This document shows, one piece after another, positions 21,397 to 44,639 of a stretch of DNA of 64,000 nucleotides. Position 1 is the first letter of the stretch. Each line of letters opens with the position of its first letter. The DNA comes from Diplonema papillatum (lineage: Eukaryota; Euglenozoa; Diplonemea; Diplonemida; Diplonemidae): positions 17,734 through 81,733 of the forward strand of contig JAPJBO010000981.1 in assembly GCA_030068145.1 (NCBI GenBank), read 5' to 3'. The notes below the pieces were generated by a model. The model was not told where the DNA came from. It ran no database searches and saw only the letters and a list, made by a program, of their open reading frames with translations. The position numbers were made by a program, and so were the translations under genes.

Positions 21397-21693
21397 ATGA
21401 CACGTCTGGCGCTCCTACTTTTGTCCGCCTCGGCTGCGCTGTTCTCAGCGGAAGAATTGGAAATTGTCAACGTCCCCGTGACGGCTGGTCGCCATGGCCG
21501 GGCCTTGGCCGATTCTCAGGTGGAGACCCTGTGCACTCCGGTGACGGAGCACTGCCCCTGCGACGTGGTGCTGTGGCTGTTCAAGAGGTGCTCCGACTTC
21601 GTCGCCCACGTCCGATCGTTCGAAGGCAACAGCACCTCGCTGGTCGCCAACGCGTCTGTGGCCTACTCGAAAAGTTGCCTCCACAGCGAGCTG
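21397..21693 (+). CDS. First exon of a secreted protein
   Basis: ATG at 21397 opens a strong signal peptide (MTRLALLLLSASAALFSAEE). The mature part has several Cys residues (LCTPVTEHCPCD, KRCSDF, KSCLHSEL) and Asn-glycosylation sequons (NSTS, NASV), fitting an extracellular domain. Coding character ends at CACAGCGAGCTG, and GGTACGTC follows, a good 5' splice site after 21693 in phase 0. Sequence beyond is a TG-microsatellite array, so I place the exon end there. Later exons are not found in this window; a minus-strand AC-LINE lies in what would be the intron. The family is not recognised. Confidence 0.6.
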
Positions 21694-21730
21694 GTACGTC
21701 GTTTCACTGTTCCCCCCTTCTATTTTACTC

Positions 21731-27397
<5,667 letters not shown>

Positions 27398-27438
<41 letters not shown>
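27398..27438 (+). repeat. (TG)20 tract between two AC-LINE insertions
   Basis: On the minus strand this is the AC tail of the 27439-27735 fragment and at the same time the 5' flank of AC-LINE copy 1. Confidence 0.95.
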
Positions 27439-27439
<1 letters not shown>

Positions 27440-27735
27440 GCGGACCCGTTTTAACGTGGTGCCTTCCTGTACGAGAGACGTCCACGCTTCTTCCGGTTTC
27501 ACGTTACTGCAGATGCTCCCCCAGGCTGTGCGTGGGGGTCTGTGTTTTTCTGTGGGTGATGCCTTTGGCAGCAATGCACGATCTCCAGGCCGCCCGCTGT
27601 GCAATCACCGCAGCGTCCCAATCTGTGGGCAGGGCAGAAGAGCATTCGTGGTCGCAGGCCGTCCCCCTCACGGTGGTGCTGTTTGAACCGGCAACAGGTT
27701 TCCGCCGGCAAACGCTTCTTTGTACAGTCCTTGCA
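27439..27735 (-). mobile_element. Short 5'-truncated AC-LINE 3' fragment
   Basis: By eye, these 297 bp are identical to the 3' end of the copy at 51183-58431 (stop codon region, both Cys/His clusters and the 3' UTR ending CCACGTTAAAACGGGTCCGCA before the AC tail). Identity stops abruptly at 27735 inside the codons for the first Cys cluster. It is a classic 5'-truncated LINE insertion and a recent one. The 18 bp from 27736 to 27753 are unrelated filler before the next TG tract. Confidence 0.9.
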
Positions 27736-27751
27736 ACCCCAGGTGTTGTAT

Positions 27752-34994
<7,243 letters not shown>

Positions 34995-35785
34995 CCCACA
35001 CAGCCTTTACTTACTCTAAAAGAACCCATTCACCGAATGTCAACCAGAGACCCTAACATACCGGAATCTCGAGCGAGCTTACTTTTGTTACCAGCACCAA
35101 TATAACAACCACCCGTCCCCTTGCACAACTTGGTGTCGGTCACAAACAGTCCCGGACTAGATGTTACTCGTACTCAAAAGTGTACACCAAGGAAACAACC
35201 CGCACCCACAAGAGAACCCATTTAACAACTGTCAACCGGAGACCCTCACATACCGGAATCTCAAGCGAGCTCAACTTTGTTACCAGCACCAATATAACAA
35301 CCACCCGTCCCCTTGCACAACTTGGTGCCGGTCACAAACAGTCCCGGACTAGATGTTACTCGTACTCAAAAGTGTACACCAAGGAAACAACCCGCACCCA
35401 CAAGAGAACCCATTTAACAACTGTCAACCGGAGACCCTCACATACCGGAATCTCAAGCGAGCTCAACTTTGTTACCAGCACCAATATAACAACCACCCGT
35501 CCCCTTGCACAACTTGGTGTCGGTCACAAACAGTCCCGGACTAGATGTTACTCGTACTCAAAAGTGTACGCCAAGGAAACAACCCGCACCACAAGAGAAC
35601 CCATTTAACACATGGCAACCGGAGACCCTAAACTAGATGCGCAACTTGGGTGTCGGCCACAAACAGTCCCGGACAAGATATTACTCGTACTGAAAAGTGT
35701 ACACCAAGGAACCCGCACCCTTCCTTGCTCTAAGAGAACCCATTTAACAAATGTCAACCGGCGCCCCTAAACTAGATGCGCGCGG
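34995..35785 (+). repeat. Tandem array with 192-bp period
   Basis: Units begin ATGTTACTCGTACTCAAAAG at 35161, 35353 and 35545, with partial units before and after. Each includes the ~90-bp dispersed repeat (GAGAACCCATTTAACAA..., GGAGACCCT..., CCGGAATCTCAAGCGAGC). Because 192 is a multiple of three, identical 63-codon frames recur; they are not genes. Confidence 0.92.
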
Positions 35786-36048
35786 TAAAGACCGGCGCAA
35801 GGCAGGACAAGAGGCAGCAGAAAAGGTCGGGCGAAGCTAAGTTCTGGTAAAGAAAGGTTCGGGCGATGCTAAGTTCTGGTAAAGCAAAGTTCGGGCGATG
35901 CTAAGTTCGGGTGAAGCGAAGTTCGAGTGATGCCAAGTTCGGCGTGTACTGGCAAGTTCGGCGCCAGCACCCGGGGGGGGGGGGGGTCTCATCCGGAATC
36001 TCGAGCGAATTTGAACTTTGCGACCAGCATCAATAACAACCACCCCTC

Positions 36049-36383
36049 CTTGCACAGACAACGAGCAAGAGTGGAAGTCCGTCTCCGTGTATTTTAAGGA
36101 CGTTTTGGTGAAGATGGGCGTGGCAGACTACCGAAAGAGCTTCCACGTGAAGTTCGAAGTTTCGAAGATCAACGACGACGGCTCGCAGGAGCTGGAAACG
36201 CCGATTTGGCGCCAGGTTTCGACGAGGGACGAGCTGAGCCACTGCGGGGCGTGCAGCGGGGGCATCGGCTGCATGGGCTCCGGCACGTCGTCGATCATCC
36301 TTATGAGCTGCTTCGTGGTGCTCGTCACGATGGTCATCACCATGGTCATGTCCACGAAAACCCTCCCGCCTGTAGCCGCCTGA
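36049..36383 (+). CDS. Last exon of a single-pass membrane protein
   Basis: A pyrimidine-rich acceptor ending CTCCTTGCACAG precedes 36049. The exon encodes about 60 polar residues beginning NEQEWKSVSVYF, then a Gly/Cys-rich stretch (CGACSGGIGCMGSG), a hydrophobic span SSIILMSCFVVLVTMVITMV and a short tail STKTLPPVAA before the stop at 36381-36383. This looks like the membrane-anchoring end of a surface protein whose earlier exons lie beyond the repeats upstream. A damaged copy of the exon is present at 36700-36886. The family is not recognised. Confidence 0.6.
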
Positions 36384-36699
36384 TGCGGTCCTTCGGTACT
36401 GTGCCCGCAGCTTTCCCACAGTGTGGTCAGAATGGCCACAACATCTGCCCGCAATGTGCTGTGGCCATTGTGGCTAGATCATTTTGCTTCCGTGACCCAC
36501 GGGAATTGTGTGGGACCAATTGCCACTTGAATGTGGGAGAAAAGTTCGTGTCGATGCCACAACATCTACCGCAATGTATTGCGGCTAGAATCTTTTTCTT
36601 CCGTGACCGTCGGTGACGCAGGGTGACGCAGGGAAAATGGGGGTCCAATGCCACTTGAACGTGGAAAAAGACCCGCGCTGACGGAATTGATGTCATTCC
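36384..36699 (+). repeat. Diverged ~110-bp tandem duplication
   Basis: The block around 36428-36535 (CCACAACATCTGCCCGCAATG... to CACTTGAATGTGGGAGAAAA) recurs with changes at 36558-36670 (CCACAACATCTACCGCAATG... to CACTTGAACGTGG). No gene is seen. Confidence 0.6.
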
Positions 36700-36886
36700 T
36701 GGGCATTGATTCTGGCCCGTTTTCATGAGATTTTGGTGAAGGTGGGCGTGGCAGACTACCGGGAGAGCTTCCACGTGAAGTTGCGAAGTTTCGAAGATCA
36801 AACCGCCGACGGCTCGCAGGAGCTGGAAACGCCGGCTTTGGCGCCAGGTTTCGACGAGGGACGAGCTGAGCCACTCCGGCCACTTG
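36700..36886 (+). pseudogene. Damaged copy of the membrane-anchor exon
   Basis: GGTGAAGGTGGGCGTGGCAG through GACGAGCTGAGCCACT matches 36104-36243, with an inserted base after GTGAAGTT that breaks the frame and loss of the following Gly/Cys and membrane codons. It is a partial segmental duplication about 600 bp downstream of the original exon. Confidence 0.8.
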
Positions 36887-37466
36887 CCCGTCTTCTCGAC
36901 CATTGCGAAAAGTGCGCCACGTCGTTGAATCCGGGGCTTGGCGTGTTGTTCACCAGGTCGTTTGATGCGGGACTTTGTTTGTTGTCCACTGGACCGTTCG
37001 ATAAGGGGACTTCGTGTGTTGTGGACTGGACCGTTTGATAGGGCGCTTTTTTGGGCGTCGTTGCCCGCACCGCCTCGTCGGGGAGAGCCGCCAGACAACA
37101 ATGGGCGGAGCACCTTCGCCGCCGATCCCCCGCGTCGTGACCAACTGCGCAGCTCGTCGACCGGCCCGAAAAGAAAGAGGAAGGTGAGGCTGCCATTCTT
37201 TGCTCCTGCTGGGTTTGGTCTTTTGGTAGCGCCAGAGTGACTGTCTACGTGGAACCCCGCCTCCTCCGAAACTCTTCTGGTGTGGGGTGCTCGTTCTGCC
37301 AATGCGCTTTGCTCCAATTCCCACAGTGAACCATAGTAGCACCCAAGCGCGACCGAGCCGTCGGTTGCGTTCGGCAGCGGGGACACCCGCACGCTGAGTT
37401 GCTGCACCGGCGCGTAGCTGCGCTGGGACGTGCCCCACCCCTCTGCCGCAACGCCCGCGCCTTCCC

Positions 37467-37690
37467 GTGCTTGTACCGGCTGCGCAGGCGGACCCTCTGC
37501 TCCGCACGCAGTCGGTCTGCGATGCCTGCGCAAAGCAGAAGTGCGCGGTGTGCACTGGCATGCGAAGAATCTACAGCCTTGTAGTTGACAAGTGCTGCCA
37601 GGTGCACCACCGCCCGGACGACGGCGGTCCGGATGCTGTTGGGTACTCGCCGGTCGCGAATTTCAAACGGCACGTCGCCCGCAGGATGCA
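37467..37690 (+). pseudogene. Cys/His cluster resembling a LINE C-terminus
   Basis: The frame encodes C-x2-C-x4-C-x2-C-x13-CC-x2-HH (VCDACAKQKCAVC...DKCCQVHH), similar in spacing to the second cluster of AC-LINE ORF2 (RCGEC...ARCCTRHH). It passes into the 339-bp tandem repeats. It could be a relic of a related LINE or an unrelated Cys-rich domain. Confidence 0.35.
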
Positions 37691-38400
37691 CCGCGAGGTG
37701 GGAATCGTGGCGGTCGGTACGAGAAGCGACAATCGCGGATGCGGCAGCGAGTAAAGAGCAGTCGACACGCAGACGAGCAGCGGCCCGCATCGCAGGTGGC
37801 ACAAACCGAAGAAGCCCGTGAGGCAGGGAGTGGAGACGAGGTGATGCAAGACGAAGGGGAAAGCGCGAAGCGACCAGCCCGGACGGACCAACAAGACGCA
37901 AGACCAGGCGGCCAGGGGAAGGAGGGGGACGCGACCCAGAGACCCGGGCTAAGTAGCCTGGAAGTAGTGTGATGGACCTTTCTTCGGAGGGGCTCACGCA
38001 CTCAAAGATCGACTTATACGCGGGATGCACCGCGAGGTGGGAATCGTGGCGGTCGGTACGAGAAGCGACAATCGCGGATACGGCAGCGAGTAAAGAGCAG
38101 TCGACACGCAGACGAGCAGCGGCCCGCGTCGCAGGTGGCACAAACCAAAGAAGCCCGTGAGGCAGGGAGTGGAGACGAGGTGATGCAAGACGAAGGGGAA
38201 AGCGCGAAGCGACCAGCCCGGACGGACCAACAAGACGCAAGACCAGGCGGCCAAGAGAAGGAGGGGGACGCGACCCAGAGACCCGGGCTAAGTAGCCTGG
38301 AAGTAGCGTGATGGACCTTTCTTCGGAGGGGCTCACGCACTCAAAGATCGACTTATACGCGGGATGCACCGCGAGGCGCGAGTCTTGGAGGACCGGGTTG
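37683..38400 (+). repeat. 339-bp tandem repeat, two full units and a partial third
   Basis: GGATGCACCGCGAGG starts at about 37683, 38022 and 38361. Units 1 and 2 are nearly identical. The period is divisible by three, which keeps a 402-codon minus-strand frame open. That frame is mostly repeat translation. Confidence 0.92.
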
Positions 38401-38500
38401 CCGTGCGCGTCGCGGACGGCGGACGTGAGGGTGATCGCCTCGCCTGCCGGCACGGCGCGGCGGTCGGGTGCGCAGTGGACGGCAGCGGGGGGATTACCCC
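38361..38500 (-). other. Possible filamin/Ig-like domain fragment
   Basis: On the minus strand, AGEAITLTSAVRDAHGNPVL resembles the conserved core strand of filamin and related Ig-like repeats (aG..i.L...vRDa.GN). The frame continues a few dozen residues upstream (to about 38500) and then into the 339-bp repeat, so it would be a truncated exon. Weak evidence. Confidence 0.3.
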
Positions 38501-39696
38501 TCCGCGCCCCGGCGTGGTGTTCTCTCGTTCATCGTTGAAAGCGTCATCCGCAGGTCGGCCGCCGGTATCGCGTCCAGCTCTCACAGTTTCACTGAGGGAG
38601 TTGATGCACCACGAAAGTCGATTAGAGAACTCCACACAGCCTTCAGGGTGTGGTTGGTTCAAAGAAAAATCCAAGTTTTTCCCTCGCGCCAGTGCTATCA
38701 GCTACAAAGACGTGTTCTTACTTTTCCCTTTCTTCTGGGCAGTTTTCGTCAGACAATACGAAGAGCAGAATCTCCACCTACCCACGGTGTGTTGCGGACC
38801 ATTGGGGCTGGATCTTTTTAAAGGAAAAATAAGCATGCAGAGGCGACGCCCTCTCATTTTCTGAGGAAGCTCATTTTCCGCAGCCTTGTTCTCTTGCTTC
38901 TCCTGGTGATGGAGAGCCTGCTCTGATGTAGGAACAGAGAGAGATTTCTTTTTGCAAGCACCTGCTTTGTAGGAAATGCTTGAGGAGACTGCCAGTTGCG
39001 ATAGATCAAAGGAGGTAAATGTGCTGTAGCCCACACGAAGCACAGGTAAATCTGGGTTTAGTGGCGGGCGTAAGCGTTTCAACCAAAAAGACCCACTTTG
39101 CAGTTGTATTGTTTTCTCCCCCTCTAGCCTCCTTCGAAATGCGCACAAGGCAGTCCCTCGAGTATTTTTTGTCTGTGTGTATGTGCCGTCACCTGTATGG
39201 TAATTTCCACAGTACGCTGCCAACCCTCACTTTTTGATAATGACAACCGCGGTTGTTACCATAAAAATCGATCCGAGCAGAACTGAGGCAGCCGGCAAGC
39301 CGTCTCGCAACAGAAGCTTGGACGATCCGAATAGGTCCAGACGTCTCAAACATAAACCCCAGTGAAGGAGCAATGATTAAGATTTGAACGCATCTCCAAC
39401 TCTTACCACACATCGGTTTCAGGGACTTTTAACCCTCTTTTCAAAGTTCTTTGAGAGATGCAACCGGCGCGGTGGCCAGCAAACTTGCCCTTGCCAGAGG
39501 GTCGGTCTCTCCCCCTTGACCTTGCCAAACTATAGTGAGGGGTTTGCCCTCTCCACCGCCCCTAGCCTCCTCCGCCTTCAAAAAACACCGAGAAGAACAG
39601 AAGCATGCTTCGCGCGGAGTCAGTCCGACGTAGGGATGACCCGAAATGGGTTCATTCAGACCGGGGCCTGAATTCGGGCTTTTTTTTTTACATAAG
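38501..39696. other. Stretch without an assignable gene
   Basis: A minus-strand frame (38702-39223, 173 codons) has no recognised domain and is of doubtful coding nature. At 39205-39270 a block (GTACGCTGCC...CTTTTTGATAATGACA) resembles the end of the 183-bp repeats at 19.3-19.6 kb. Confidence 0.35.
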
Positions 39697-39843
39697 CGCC
39701 AGCTTGAAAGGAAATGCTCGACGATGCTGCCCGACAAAGAACAGAAGGGATCCCAAGTGCTGTAACTACCGAACCACGTGTTGAACGGATGTGAGGTCAT
39801 GCGGGTCTACCCCTACACGACAAATCACACAAACACAACAGGT
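39697..39843 (+). repeat. Dispersed repeat (CAGCTTG-AAGGAAATGCTCGAC family)
   Basis: A second of three copies (33796-33960, 43941-44086). All run from AGCGCCAGCTTG... through GGGATCCCAAGTGCTG to CACACAAACACAACAGG and are in the same orientation. Confidence 0.85.
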
Positions 39844-39879
39844 CAAAAGTCCTGAGTGAGAAAACAACACACGGTGGTG

Positions 39880-40205
39880 TAAGCGAAGAACAAAAAGGGA
39901 TGAAGTGGGGCTCCTGTTCGATTTCAGTTTGACTTCGGTCTGTTTTGGGTCCGACTTTGGGTGGCTTGAGCTGGACGTTGTCTGACCCTAGCTCGGCTTT
40001 AGCGACTTAGTATAAAGTGTATAAAGTCTGACTTCTGCCTCGAACTGGATTGGCATTATTCAGACCTAAGCCTGATCTCGGTCTGCTTGCAGAGTGGCTC
40101 CTGTTTGACTTCAGTTTTGACTTTGGTCTGTCTTCAGTCCGACTTTAGTTGGCTTGAGCTTGACGTCGTCTGACATTAGCTCGACTTCAGCGACTTGGTA
40201 AAGGG
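39880..40205 (+). repeat. Two ~170-bp diverged direct repeats
   Basis: GGCTCCTGTTCGATTTCAGT (39909) and GGCTCCTGTTTGACTTCAGT (40096) begin two related segments, both continuing through GGCTTGAGCT...GTCGTCTGAC/GTTGTCTGAC to AGCGACTT. Confidence 0.75.
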
Positions 40206-40241
40206 GTGGGTCGAATAATAACATTTAGGGTAAATTCCCTT

Positions 40242-40958
40242 TTATGTCCGACATATTTTCAAAATGCCCCTTATATGTCCGACATAGTTTCAAAATGTCC
40301 CTTATATGTCCGACATAGTTTCAAAATGTCCCTTATATGTCCGACATATTTTCAAAATGCCCCTTATATGTCCGACATAGTTTCAAAATGTCCCTTATAT
40401 GTCCGACATAGTTTCAAAATGCCCCTTATATGTCCGACATAGTTTCAAGTTACCCTTATATGTCCGACATAGTTTCAAAATGTCCCTTATATGTCCGACA
40501 TATTTTCAAAATGCCCCTTATATGTCCGACATAGTTTCAAGTTACCCTTATATGTCCGACATAGTTTCAAAATGTCCCTTATATGTCCGACATAGTTTCA
40601 AAATGCCCCTTATATGTCCGACATAGTTTCAAAATACCCTTATATGTCCGACATAGTTTCAATTGTCCCTTATATGTCCGACATAGTTTCAAAATGCCCC
40701 TTATATGTCCGACATATTTTTCGATGTCCGACATACTTTCAAATACCTCTTATATGTCCGACATATTTTCAAAATCCCCTTATATGTCCGACATAGTTTC
40801 AAAATGCCCCTTATATGTCCGACATATTTTTCGATGTCCGACATACTTTCAAATACCTCTTATATGTCCGACATATTTTCGCAGATGATGTCCGACATAT
40901 TTTCAAAATGTCCCTTATATGTCCGACATATTTTCAAACTTACCCTATATGTCCGACA
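40242..40958 (+). repeat. Left arm array of ~31-bp repeats
   Basis: About two dozen units of the type TTATATGTCCGACATAGTTTC plus AAAATGCCCC or variants. The core TGTC-C-GACA is palindromic. A ~102-bp higher-order duplication is visible at 40726-40910. Confidence 0.95.
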
Positions 40959-41380
40959 GCGGGGTGAAGGCGGGGTGAAGGTTGATACAAGTCCACCATG
41001 AATCACAGGAGGTAGAACATGATTTCTCATGGTATTCAGGTTGAAAGTACGAATCACAGGACGTGGAACATGATTCGTAGGAATGCTGAGCACCTTGGCT
41101 CCGTACTTGGAGAGCGAATTCCGTCGATCGTAGCGCAGATGACTTTACGCAGGATGATGTTATGCAGGATGATGTAATATTACCCCTCTCTTCCCTCTTT
41201 GCCCTCCCGAAAGGAGGATGTGTGGTGAGTACACTGGCTGCATGTTGAATGATGGTGTTTGCGAGTAAATTGCTTCCCGTTGACCGTTTTTGCTGCGGCA
41301 GTCTTACCTTTGCGTCTGACGCTGGTTCATTTTTCGCTTTAGCTTCCGTTCCGGTGGTACTCCGCATACAGCCTTGATAC

Positions 41381-41591
41381 CATGCAGGGTCAAAACCATG
41401 TGTCTTTTGGAAATGGCGAATTTTTTTTTCCCGGAAAAAATTTGGGTTTTTGAATTTTAAAATTTTGGAACAAACTCTGCGGTAATTTTTGAGGAAGTTG
41501 AGCAATTTTTTTTTTTCCCAATTTTTTTTTTTGGGGGCCAGCGGCCCCCGCGGGAGCGTTTTAAAAAGACACAAGATTTTGACCCTGCATG
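41381..41591. mobile_element. MITE copy 1 with 4-bp duplication ATAC
   Basis: Starts CATGCAGGGTCAAAACC and ends with the inverted counterpart AAAATCTTG...GACCCTGCATG, with inverted similarity over about 37 bp. It is flanked by ATAC on both sides. The interior is T/A-rich with a GGCCCCCGCGGGAGCG block. Confidence 0.88.
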
Positions 41592-42237
41592 ATACATGTT
41601 GTTCGAGAACGAGGGAAAAAAAGGTGGTGCATCGTAAAAAATGGATGGAGGTAGACGCTGCAACAACGAACGATATGGTTGAAAGGGCTGACTGTGGTGT
41701 ACCTGAGGATGCAAATACCATGCCTGCCCACGGATTCTGATACGCCGCTAATTGGAAGAGGTAGGACCGGACCTGGTACAAGTGGTACAGCCGCGAACAC
41801 GTGTTCTGCCAGTTACAACTTGCGGAATCCGCCCGCGACTCCATGTCGCCACCTCGTCGGAGTTTGAAGTGAAAAGAGGTGCTCATGCTTGACATGACGC
41901 CGCACGAATGCAACAAGAACCCGAGCACGTGTGAATAAATGCAACCTCAGGCTTACCTCCAACCTCAGAAACCCGGCACCCGTTCTTCATGCAGCACGGT
42001 GTAAGCAATGACCTTCGTAAGGCCCCCCGGACTCTCGAATTGGAGGTTTCTCAGCCCTTCAAGCAGAACGCTTAATGATCCTTTTGCATGGGTTTGATCT
42101 TTTTGTTGTCCGGAGACCGAGCCACAGCGTCACCTAAACTGTTCGGTTCTGGTCTATGTGGTGGTTCATGTCGTCGGTTGAAGAAGGAATTAGCAGCACA
42201 GAGACTGCGTTGCCTAAACTGTTCGTCTGGTGGATAT

Positions 42238-42443
42238 CATGCAGGGTCAAAACCTTGTGTCTTTTTGGAAATGGCAAAAAAAAAATTCCGGAAAAAAAAA
42301 ATGGGGTTTTTGAATTTTGGAACAAACTCTGCGGTAATTTTTGCGAAAGTTGAGCAAATTTTTTTTTTTGCCAAAATTTTTTTTTGGGGTCCATCGGCCC
42401 CGCGGGAGCGTTTTAAAAAGACACAAGGTTCTGACCCTGCATG
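42238..42443. mobile_element. MITE copy 2 with 4-bp duplication ATAT
   Basis: Same termini as copy 1 (CATGCAGGGTC...GACCCTGCATG) and same interior, flanked by ATAT on both sides. It is about 650 bp downstream of copy 1 inside the foldback element. Confidence 0.88.
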
Positions 42444-42671
42444 ATATGTGGTGATTCACATCATCGGTTGAAGAGGTGGTCCAGAAGGAATGTGGTTCAT
42501 AAGCAGGCATAGCGTGGGTTACCGTGTGTAAAATGTTAAGCTTCGGCAAAGGTATTTCAGAACAGACTGGGGGGAATGCGTGAGGTAGTTCAGAAAGGAC
42601 ATAGGGAAAACGTGGTGGATTCACATGTTGTGGGGTTTTGCGCGAAGCGTGCAAGGCAACTTCAAAATGCG

Positions 42672-43290
42672 TCGGACATGTAAGGGTAACTTCAAAATAT
42701 GTCGGACATATAAGGGACAATATGAAAATATGTCGGACATATAAGGGACATTCTGAAACTATGTCGGACATATAGGGGACATTCTGAAAATATGTCGGAC
42801 ATATAAGGGGCAATATGAAACTATGTCGGACATATAAGGGACAACATGAAAATATGTCGGACATATAAGGGACATTCTGAAACTATGTCGGACATATAAG
42901 GGACATTCTGAAAATATGTCGGACATATAAGGGGCAATACGAAACTATGTCGGACATATAAGGGGAAGTTTGAAAGTATGTGAGGACATGTCCGAAAATA
43001 TGTCGGACATACTTTCGGCTTCCAAAATAAGTCGGACATATAAGGGGCATTCTGAAACTATGTCGGACATATAAGGACATGCGAGAAAACATCAATTGAA
43101 ACTATGTCGGACATATACGGGACATTTTGAAAATATGTCGGACATAAGGGGCATTTTGAAAGTATGTTGGACATATAAGGGTAAGGTCAAAGATGTGTTG
43201 GGCATATAAGGGGCATTTTGAAACTACGATGTCAAAATGAAAATATGTCGGACATATAAGGGGGATTTGAAACTATAGCCGGACATTTAA
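42672..43290 (-). repeat. Right arm array of ~31-bp repeats, inverted
   Basis: Units of the type ATGTCGGACATATAAGGG plus ACATTCTGAAACT, the reverse-complement family of the left arm but with different spacer variants, so the two arms have diverged or homogenised separately. Confidence 0.95.
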
Positions 43291-43431
43291 GGTAGTTTGC
43301 CCTAACATTTATTTGGCACACGTCTGGTTGTCGAAAAACACCACCACTACTTGATCCTGCTACTGTTCGGCTACCCGGAACTTTTTTAGTATTCGACAAA
43401 TCGAATAATAACACAGGTGTTATTATTCGAC

Positions 43432-44573
43432 GACCCCCCCTTTATAAAGTGTATAAAGTCTGACCTCAGCCTGGACTTGGGCCGGCTTTAGTCTGTTTTG
43501 ATGTAGCAGCTTGGCTTCAGAAATTGACCGTCTGGCAGCACCGACTGACTCATAGCTTTTGCATTGCGCAGGCTTAGAAGACGTAGACCGCGTGCTTTGG
43601 TAGATCAGAAATTCCTCACCGGAAAATGACGCAGGGTGAATGTATGAAGCGGGAAAGCGATCCACCGGCACGCCCAAACAAAACGAAGCGCCTGTCTTTT
43701 TTAGTACCAACAATCTTGCGGGTTGCCCTTCAATGTATTGTGCAGGCTAAAAAGACGTAGGCAGCGTGTTTTGGTGGTTGATCAGAATTCCTTGCCTGAG
43801 CATACACAGGGGTAAATACAAGTGGGAAAACGATCACCCCGGCGCGCACAAACAATACGAAGCGCCTGTCTTATTCCGCATTTTCATCTGTTTTGCCAAG
43901 AGCTGCGGCTCAACTATTTCACGCGGAAGGAGGGACGCGCCAGCTTGGAAGGAAATGCTCGACGATGCTGCCCGACAAAGAACCGAAGGGATCCCAAGTG
44001 CTGTAACTACCGAACCACGTGTTGAACGGACGTGACGTCATGCAGGTTTACCCCTACACGACAAATCACACAAACACAACAGGTCAAAGTCCCGAGTGAG
44101 AAAACAACACACGGTGGTGTAAGCGAAGAACAAATCAGATTGTGTTTGTATTGTATTTGCCCCTTATATTTCCTCCCTTCCATTCGCAGCCGAAGCAGCT
44201 ACGTCGAGTATTTCCGCATTTTCATCTGTTTTGCCAAGAGCTGCGGCTCAACTATTTCACACGGGGAGGAGGGGCGCGCCTCTTTAAAATTCGCGCGAAC
44301 AGTCCGCTTCTTTTCGGCGCGAGTTGGGTTACAGCCTCAGGCTCCTGTTATTTCCTGTGTTATTCCGGTGCCCCTTGGGCCTTGAACTCTCTCTTCTCAC
44401 CCTCTTTGCACACCGCCAGACAACTTCAACGGATGCAACGCGATCTTTTTTGCGATAACCAATTTCTGCTTCCCTGGAGACAGTATTTGTTACAGCTAAA
44501 AAGAACGTTGGCAGCGGTTTATCCAAATCACATACAGGTTAAATCGCACAAACAAAAATATTGCTCGTGCAGA
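43432..44573. other. Non-coding stretch of duplicated segments
   Basis: 43560-43700 and 43738-43868 are related (AGACGTAG...CGCGTG, CGAAGCGCCTGTC). 43876-43943 and 44213-44281 share CGCATTTTCATCTGTTTTGC through CAACTATTTCAC. 43941-44086 is the third copy of the AGCTTGGAAGGAAATGCTCG repeat. No gene is seen. Confidence 0.6.
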
Positions 44574-44639
44574 ATGGCGGTCGACCTGAAGGCCTACGAC
44601 TGGTCCCCCATCAAGGTGGTCCGCCGACGAAGACCCTGA
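44574..44639 (+). other. Candidate short terminal exon
   Basis: After TTGCTCGTGCAG, a possible acceptor, the frame encodes MAVDLKAYDWSPIKVVRRRRP and stops at 44637-44639. It could be a last exon, but no upstream partner is identified. Confidence 0.25.

Larger units (their letters stand above)
40226..43304. mobile_element. 3.1-kb foldback-type transposon with tandem-repeat arms
   Basis: Termini TAGGGTAAA (40226) and TTTGCCCTA (ending 43304) are imperfect inverted repeats continuing about 15 bp. They are flanked by the 5-bp duplication ACATT (40221-40225, 43305-43309). Each arm is an array of about 31-bp units around TGTCCGACA / TGTCGGACA in opposite orientation (40242-40958 and 42672-43290). 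The middle 1.7 kb holds two MITEs and no recognisable transposase. The architecture recalls Drosophila FB elements, whose arms are also tandem short repeats. Presumably it is mobilised in trans. Confidence 0.85.
40210..43431. repeat. Small GTCGAATAATAAC repeat, split by a foldback element
   Basis: The left part 40210-40225 and right part 43310-43431 together form a repeat of about 138 bp with 13-bp inverted termini (GTCGAATAATAAC / GTTATTATTCGAC). An uninterrupted relative is at 48423-48556. The foldback element 40226-43304 plus one copy of the ACATT duplication lie between the parts. Confidence 0.85.

Noticed and set aside
35161-35544. Two identical 63-codon genes
   Set aside because: They are consecutive units of a 192-bp non-coding tandem repeat.
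37245-38453. 402-codon minus-strand gene
   Set aside because: Mostly translation of 339-bp tandem repeats; only a short filamin-like edge might be real.
38702-39223. 173-codon minus-strand frame as a gene
   Set aside because: No recognisable domain, no support for start or splicing; left as unassigned sequence.
40224-40236. Telomere-type TTTAGGG
   Set aside because: It occurs once and is the terminus of the foldback element.
40242-43290. CRISPR-like array
   Set aside because: The units are contiguous ~31-bp tandem repeats without unique spacers, in a eukaryotic transposon-like setting.
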